Assembly (NCBI GenBank): GCA_947359465.1
Contig: OX375877.1
Coordinates: 50,242,744-50,306,743 of the forward strand
From: Metellina segmentata
Lineage: Eukaryota > Arthropoda > Arachnida > Araneae > Tetragnathidae
Direction: 5' to 3'
Length of the DNA stretch: 64,000 bases
Shown: positions 57,140 through 64,000 of the stretch, piece by piece
Layout: every line of letters starts with the position of its first letter
Numbering within the stretch: the first letter of the stretch is position 1
Notes under the pieces: model-generated
Told to the model about the DNA's origin: nothing
The model's input: the letters and a program-made list of their open reading frames with translations, nothing else
Databases searched by the model: none
Position numbers and translations under genes: made by a program

Positions 57140-59900
57140 GTTTAAGAGATGAATATTGTATAACAAATATTCTTTTATTTTATCTTGGCTTACTTTACAG
57201 CGATGCTACTTTCTTTATAATTTTGAAATGTCATGTAAATTACTGTAAAGTCCTCACAGGTAGACTTGACCACAAGTCGCTGCCGTCTCTGACTCCCTAC
57301 CAACGACCGAACTCGTAGTCTTTCACGATCCACAGACCCAGCCCTCTCTGCTCCAAGCCTTGAAACTCCAGTCCCGTGGGGGGAAAAACCCTCGCGCACT
57401 TTTTCATCGTCCAAACTTCCAAAACGGAGCTTCACATCATTTTCACTCCTATTCCAATTGAATTGCTAGCCATTGTTCGAAAGAACGATTGCAGGCGGCC
57501 AGTCACATGGTGAATCAAGATCTCCTTTTGTCAGTTTGCCAAAGCCCTTTCCCACAAAAAATTTCTTATGACGAGGATATCCAAGTGAGCCTATCCAGAA
57601 AAAATTCGTCTGCGGCAGATCCTTCAATTCCTTAACGTTACTTTACAATAGTGATACAATATCACCTAGCAATGGGAATTTTAGTTCTTTAACAAAAGGC
57701 CCACCTCTGCTAAGTCGAGAAATCTCTCTAGGAAATCGTTTAATAAATGGTTTGTGTCTAAAAATAAGTCTCAAATACTCTACGATATGGCCAACTAACT
57801 CTGATGAAAAAAAAAACATACTGCCAAAAAGTAGGAGAGCAAACTATATGCAATGACTTTTCAACTTCATCTACATTTGAAACAAATCTCTGCATAGAAT
57901 GCGAGCTATCATCCATTGCGAAATTTTCTCCTGAATATTTCGTATAATCGGCAGTTTCGCAAGCGACCTTGTATACCATATTTTTGGGTTACGCTTGAAA
58001 ATTATCAAATAACATGCCTCTTTATTACATAGAAGTGGTCTAACGACCACTTTCCTATACCAATCACGTTATTTATCGCCAAAAATTTTATTTCTAGTCG
58101 TAATTTTAGATTACACAGCCCTATACACGTGATCAAAATCGCCAAATCAAATCTAGGCTGCACATTTGTTTGATGCCTAGACAATTTCAGTTTTTTTCCT
58201 GTTCCATAAATCATCCAACTTGCCATCAATCATTTCTTGTTACTTGCAAATGAATTTCTAGTTTTGTATAAAGCTTCAAGGTGCATTTCTCGCCAATTGT
58301 CAATTTTGTTCCCTACGGTTCGGATTGTTTGATCACAGCCATGAACTTTCAAAGCATTTCGCATTCCAAACGATAATATCCGCCATTTCATACCATCGAT
58401 CGTGTGGAACAAATGGCGCGACGACTGAGCATTAAACAGCACAATGTGTTTTCAACCTTAACACGACTACCGTTATCGACATCTAGACGACTTAATGTTC
58501 GTATTACGTCTTCACATTGGCCATTCAAGGATCACACGTTCATTTGTTTATGAATGAAACCATACCATAAGAGCCGTATTTTAGCTTCACATCTTAAACA
58601 TCTTTATCGTGTCGATATTTCAATAACACGTCACGAACTTTATTGATTTTGGTGTCGCCCACCTCATCCATTACTTTTGCCTTCAGTATTCAAGACCCCA
58701 TCTTGGTAACATGTTGTAAATAGGATTTTGCAATTCTCAATTACGATTTTACCTTTTATATATTTTATTTTTATGCAACTCGTTTGTTTTTATTCCTTGC
58801 ATTTCTCCTTTAATGTTGGTCTTATTACATAAACGTGTTTTTTTTTTTTTCTTCTGGGTTTTGCTCCATTAAGTTTAATCAACCAAACCATCTATCATGA
58901 ACTTTTTGATGGGCAATGTCGGGTACGTTGTGTTTCCCACGTCTTGCTAAACCTACATTTTAGTATTGTCAATACCGCATTTCGAACGAAATGAGCTTGT
59001 ATAATACACTCCTATGCTTCTAGCCATTTTCAATTCTAATGAATTGGAGCTGTCTATTTATCCAGATTTCAGCGCTTAGGTAATACATGGAGTCGCGAAG
59101 TAATTTAAAGTATAAGGTGCTCTATATTCTCGTAGCTGAAGGTTTTGGAACTTGATTAAGACGGGTTGGTTTTAAAGATTCGATTAATTCGGGCATTTCG
59201 AAAGCTCTTAGAAGTAATCTACTTTGATGTGTTAACATGTTAGGCTTGGCGTAAATTGAAATTTAAGTTGAGTTACACCCTTTCTCCGATGGAACTGTAA
59301 TCTGCATTTCAAATGGTCTTTTGAAGCGAATAGATGAATTATTTAATATTACCCAAGAGTTTTCGAGTGAGTGGAGATATTATTTCAAACGAGGAGAAAC
59401 AATTATACTCGGCATGTTCTATACTTGAAGATGCTTAAATCGCCATTTGGTTGATTTGTTTAATTTTTTATTAAACTGAAATTTGTTTCTTCCAATCCAA
59501 ATGAGTACTTAAATGAGTAGAGAAAATTAAAAAGCTTAAAGTTTTACTCAAATTATTTCTGTAGTAGTTCTAGCATCTTCGGCGGAGAAAAATCGGATTA
59601 CATAATTTATACATTGATGACAATAAAATGTATATTATAATAGAGATGTACTTCACATTTTGATAACTTTTCACAACTTTGGAGAACTAAAATTACGTAC
59701 ATATTTAGATAATTGGACTTTAATTAAAATAACTACATTTACCTTTATTGGATTTCTAAAGAATTGATTAATGATCCCTTGGGTGTTGAAAACCACTTGC
59801 CAAAGAGTCCTCTAACGAGAAGGAATGGCAAAAAAACTCGAGTAAACCTATACTAATTGACTGTTATTACAACCCAAAGACGGAATGTAATAATCAAACT
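57140..59900. other. Unidentified remnants, mostly minus-strand openings
   Basis: Consecutive minus-strand frames at 58,230-58,442, 58,005-58,229 and 57,758-57,979 look protein-like (WREMHLEALYKTRNSFASNK; GENFAMDDSSHSMQRFVSNV) and abut within a few bases. This suggests one decayed gene of about 230 codons, host or transposon. I recognise no family. The rest is AT-rich with nothing supportable. Confidence 0.35.
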
Positions 59901-60939
59901 TCTGACTGGTCATGATTATTTTATTAAACCTCCACCGCCTAAAAGTTCTGAAGAGCTACTCTCCCTTTAGGTTAATGAGTGATCTTTGTCGCTTTCGTTA
60001 TGCCCTCTCCTCCCCGTCTACTCTTTACTTTATCCTTTATTCGTTGTGGTTGCTTCTTTAAAGTGACTACTGTTAAATACTTAATCTTAACGTTTGACAT
60101 GCCTAATCTACTGAAGTCGTTTAAGAGGCGTATCTCAGTTTACTTTCTAGCTTGTAAACTTCAAAAGCTTTTAACTCTTATCAGCTCCTCGTGGGATATC
60201 ACCCACCATTGAGGATACATAGGTGTTTGATGTGCTTGGGGGGGACCCGTGTCCCTGAAAAAAAGATCGATACATTTGTTGAGGGACAACCAACGCGGGA
60301 GGTGCGAGGACTGACCAACACACTGCTTTGGCTTTCACTTCAGGTAAACGAGATTTGCACAGGTCCCATGTACATGTGGTTGGTCGGTTTTCCCACTACG
60401 ACGGTTAATCACCTGGACAACACGTTAAGGGTGGCGTCTTCTCCTGGAATGAGGGTAAATATATCATTAGCTCTGGAATTTAGTAGCCCCTTGGGCTCCA
60501 GTGAGGAAGGTGCTAGGGGAATCTGTTTCCTCCTTGGATCATGACATTTCTACATCTCGATCTGAGGGAGACATTTTATTAAATTTTTTTAATTCCTAAA
60601 TTATATTAGGAAGCTTTCTAACCAAACGCAGCAATCGCTTACAATGGTATCTATCTTTATACATTTGAAATGTATTTTAACCCATCTAAACAATTGGGTT
60701 GTGATTACCTCTTTAAAGGCAAGTCGGACATGTGTGATCATAACGTTTGTTTAAAACGGCTACGCTTTGTCTATTTACTGCTTAGCCACGTGGAAGGACA
60801 TCTAAGTAGCTTCAAAAGGTGTGATTTCAGAACCCCATTTGTTCAACTCTGAAAGGAAATGCTGCAAAATCTGACAAACGTCTAGTATACGGTGAATTGC
60901 CATCAGTTTCTACTGCTAAATTCTTAATCCTAACGTTTG

Positions 60940-61150
60940 ACATGCCTAATCTACTAAAATGTACTTAAGATGAATATCTCGATATATTTTATAACCCATG
61001 AACATTTCATACGGTACTTTAAGTGCCAAAGCTACCGGAATTCTAGGATTCCCTGCCGTGACTCCACTGCGTTCGCTGTGGGAAACCAGACCCCGACAGT
61101 GAACTTGCACAGCACCCTCCCGGTGCATTAAACGACTGGGATATTTCGCA
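60940..61150 (+). pseudogene. Possible LINE ORF1 zinc-knuckle remnant
   Basis: In one frame near 61,060 the translation gives LHCVRCGKPDPDSELA, resembling the Cys-x2-Cys start of a gag-type zinc knuckle in Jockey-like LINE ORF1 proteins. It lies upstream of an RT remnant in the same orientation, as expected for a LINE. Stops flank it. Weak evidence. Confidence 0.35.
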
Positions 61151-61499
61151 AAAGGCCATTGAAAGGTGGTGCATTGTATGAGGGTTTCAAGTAAAGTTTA
61201 ATTCTCTGAAGCTAGTAAAATCGTTGAATTTAGGACGGCTACAGCTGGAATTCCATTTGCAACCAAAGCCTCAAAACATTAAGCAATGCAGGTATTCAAA
61301 CCGACCTCTAACTTGAGGGTGACTTTCATCACATAACTTATATTACGCTACACCATCTATCTTGACACTAAACCCGCGAGAGACAGCGTGTATCTCCCAT
61401 AAAGTACTAATATTACTTTGGCATGGATTCAGGGTTGATCTCGGACAGTCCCAATATCCCGTTTTGTTGCTCCAGTTTTACGTTAGCTACCAATACATT

Positions 61500-62640
61500 T
61501 GGCTTAGAGCTTTGTACTATTGTACTTTTTCCAAATCTGGAAGGGACCTTACAAACCCATATAACTATCGGCCTACAGTGCTTCCAAGCTGCACGTGCAA
61601 ACTCCTCGAAAGAAGGGTAAATTCTCGTCTTGTAGACATGGATCGGGCTCTTTCACCGTGTCGAATCGGTATCGGGACAGATCTACAGTCGGAATCTGAA
61701 ATCTTACAAAATGAATTTATCCATGCTTTTCTGCGCCAGAACAACGTAGACTCCATATTCTTTGATATGATAAAAAGGCATATGACCACATTTAATGGTG
61801 TGCATAATAATTTGGTGCATTGGGCTACCTCGTCACTTCCCTAGGTTATCAACAAATCTTAAAACTGATAGTTTTGAGTATAAAGTGGCTACACCCTCAC
61901 TTTCATCTAAGAGGAAGGTGCACCTCCAGGTAACATTCCGATTGTAACACCACTTACAATTAAGATTTGCAACATCTTGCATCAGTTGCCACTCTCGGTG
62001 CAATGATACCTTTATGTGTGACCTTACTGTCCTTGTCAGGGAAAATATGCGATAGATCAAACGATGTCCCCAGAACGCCGTTTCTCGCTTGACGAGATGG
62101 AAAGTTCATTGCTGCTTCAGCTTTCTTATCAAAAGACTCAAGAGTTCATTTCTGCCGACGGCGTCGGAACCTGAATCCTGGCCCAGAGATCTTTCTATAT
62201 GGTAACTGGATTGAAGTGGCGTATAGAGCAAGGTTTCTAGGAATCATTTTTGACCTCAAACTTTCCTTGCACCACACCTTGCTGATGATTCATTTTTGGA
62301 GCCTTTCAAACCCATAAAAAGTTATGCGTCGAACTGCCTTCTACTTCCACGTCTTTTATCGCTTAGGCTATGTTTTATATTTTACTTCATCTGTGTCAAC
62401 TTTGAGGTTCAACTCCTCGGCACATCTCTTGATAGGATGCATGAAAAGCGATACCTGAAAAGGCTATCTTTCGGTTACGAATGCGAAGTGCTAGGAGTAC
62501 TACATCCCCTAATAACGTTTCTTAGTCCATTCTTTTCTTTTGCCTCTTGGAAACACAAGAGGATCCTACGTGGACCTATTCTCGGGTTAAATAAAGTCGG
62601 ACACCACTCCGTTCATTTACCTCCTCTTCACCTCTAGAGG
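61500..62640 (+). pseudogene. LINE reverse transcriptase remnant (Jockey-like)
   Basis: The 61,362-61,844 frame contains GRDLTNPYNYRPTVLPSCTC followed by KLLERRVNSRL, the non-LTR RT signature (family form PxNYRPIxLxSxxxKxxExxxxxRL), then FIHAFLRQNNVDSIFFDMIK (the region of the first catalytic Asp, family form VxxFFDxxKAYD). Further along, across stops and frame changes, come a GAPPGNIPIVTPL-type block (family QGSxLSPxLF; near 61,915) and an FLGIIFDLKLSL-type block (near 62,230). I could not find an intact FxDD. The remnant is heavily decayed. A short SINE-tail trace (61,425-61,500) sits just before it. Confidence 0.65.
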
Positions 62641-62649
62641 CTATACTGC

Positions 62650-64000
62650 AATATTTACAAGTGGATCGATGTCAGCTGAACACGTTGGTTGTCTTGGTGT
62701 GGATCGACCTCTACATTATGTTTTGACTTGTGTCTTCTCTGTATTTACGGCTGAATTTTATGTTTAAATGAAGTACTGAAATATATTTCATTACATGGAA
62801 TAGCAAATTTCATCGTTTACACGTACACTAAACGCATTGAAATGCTTGTTGGATCTCTAACATCATTCAACTATCGCCAAGAAGTTCAACCGTCAACTTA
62901 CTCGATGTGACTGGTATTTTTGTTGATATCATGTCACGTTGGGATTACTGGCGATGAACTTTAGTCTTCGCGCTGCTTGTAAAGATCTCTGACAAAATAT
63001 AGGACATTTGGAATGATGGGAAGGATGAATGAAATATGCAGTGTTGAAACTTGTTCAACATTTCATCTTTTGTCCTTCGAGTCCTCTTCGTCTAGACGTG
63101 TTTTCAACATTGCTCAGTATAGAGTATTCCAAGATTACCCATTGATTCTTGCTGTCTGAAGAAAGTTTTTACCTTTGTGAAACCACTACAAAGGCGATAT
63201 CATGCATTTATCTTAATTTCTTGTCGTGATATATTCCATTTTTATCTTTGACTTAAAAAACTTTTTCGGACAGTTTGTCCATTGTGCTGGGTAAAAACCC
63301 CCACTTTACTATTTTTCTCTTCCTTACGATATTTTTAATAGTTATGTATTTCATATTTATAAATATATATATCATGCGTTATAGCTTTCCAAGTGAACTG
63401 GAAAACCCATCAACATTTTATCGAAAACATTTCACACTAAGTGGAATTTAAGAAGCATTCCATAAAAAAGTAATTTCATTTAAGAATTTAAAATTTTTTT
63501 TAACTGAATCGTAAAATTTGAAAACAATAGCTCAATTATTTAAATTTTTAAAATTTTATAAAAGCGAATTTAATTTACCATGTCTCAACTTTTAGCTTCT
63601 CACTTTCAGCCTTTATCATTACGCTGCTATTTGTTTAATTTTATAATCATGATCCTGGCGCAGCTTGTTCTTTTGACATTGTGCAATCAAATTCAAAATT
63701 TGATCATACCGAGAAATGAAGCAGCTGATACAGAAACTCAAACGGCTGTTACCGTGATAAGACCATCCCCTTCGAAGACATGTTCGAACATGCATGCATG
63801 TTTGGTAGTCGGAATAACTTTTCAATTGAGTATCTTATATGTTCGCGAGATTGTGACCTCACGCCTATTGGATCTCTCCCTAATTTAATGGGAATGCGCA
63901 GCAATCACCGGGGTTAGCGAGCAGTGTTCATAATATAAATTATATTCCATTCAACTATATGTAGACCTTAATACTAGATAATTTTAATAAAAGACTTGAA
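62650..64000. other. Traces of the 49-57 kb duplication; no gene seen
   Basis: CTGCTTGTAAAGATCTCTGA near 62,972 matches about 55,782, and later blocks near 63,060-63,150 resemble 55,890-55,955. This implies a third, more decayed unit. A 102-codon opening at 63,580-63,888 has a hydrophobic start but no recognised motif. Confidence 0.45.

Noticed and set aside
63580..63888. Membrane protein (hydrophobic 102-codon frame)
   Set aside because: An overlapping 68-codon minus frame is equally open, no recognised motif exists, and the region carries decayed repeat sequence.

Overview
This is an AT-rich nuclear stretch from a eukaryote, almost certainly an arthropod. The transposon families (Ty3/Gypsy, Tc1/mariner, Merlin, hAT, a tRNA-headed SINE, a LINE) suit an insect or arachnid, and an arachnid such as a spider is my guess, not something the sequence proves. 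I found no intact host gene. Nearly every supportable feature is a mobile element, a relic of one, or a local duplication, and most short reading frames are chance openings.

Layout. 1-9.4 kb: a mariner-type element with ~80-bp inverted ends (1,517-2,402), several pieces of the SINE family, a GC-rich MITE (5,767-6,199), a first copy of a ~1.5-kb unclassified repeat I call R1 (6,556-8,066), then a 112-bp tandem triplet. 10-19.7 kb: two copies of a TTAA-flanked MITE, a long (TA)n tract, a ~330-bp tandem triplet, and a nested stack in which R1 copy C (15,080-19,206, minus) holds both a TTAA MITE and a full-length but mutated Merlin transposon; a SINE with a 13-bp target duplication follows. 20-31.5 kb: a broken piece of an uncharacterised arthropod protein family (21,296-21,703), a hAT transposase tail, a second GC-rich MITE, a full-length dead Tc1 element (26,374-27,596), a tandem array built from the 5' end of a mariner (29,199-30,650) and a shrunken Tc1 element.

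33.6-40.8 kb: R1 copy B is split by a Ty3/Gypsy retrotransposon (34,304-39,993). Its two 223-bp LTRs differ at one base I could find, yet the second half of reverse transcriptase and RNase H are missing, and a TIR-bounded foreign segment sits in their place. 42.3-44.4 kb: nested palindromes, including a 148-bp (AT)-centred palindrome and a 330-bp-arm inverted repeat made from one LTR. 44.5-49.1 kb: a dense SINE cluster in which copies land in and beside one another.

49.2-57.1 kb: an old tandem duplication (two units of about 3.7-4.1 kb, traces of a third) with recurring 15-bp-arm hairpins. 57-64 kb: unidentified remnants and a decayed LINE (about 60.9-62.6 kb).

The genes do not form a pathway. 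The window records successive insertions, and relative ages can be read from nesting: R1 is older than the Merlin, TTAA MITE and Gypsy insertions, and the Gypsy copy is among the youngest events.
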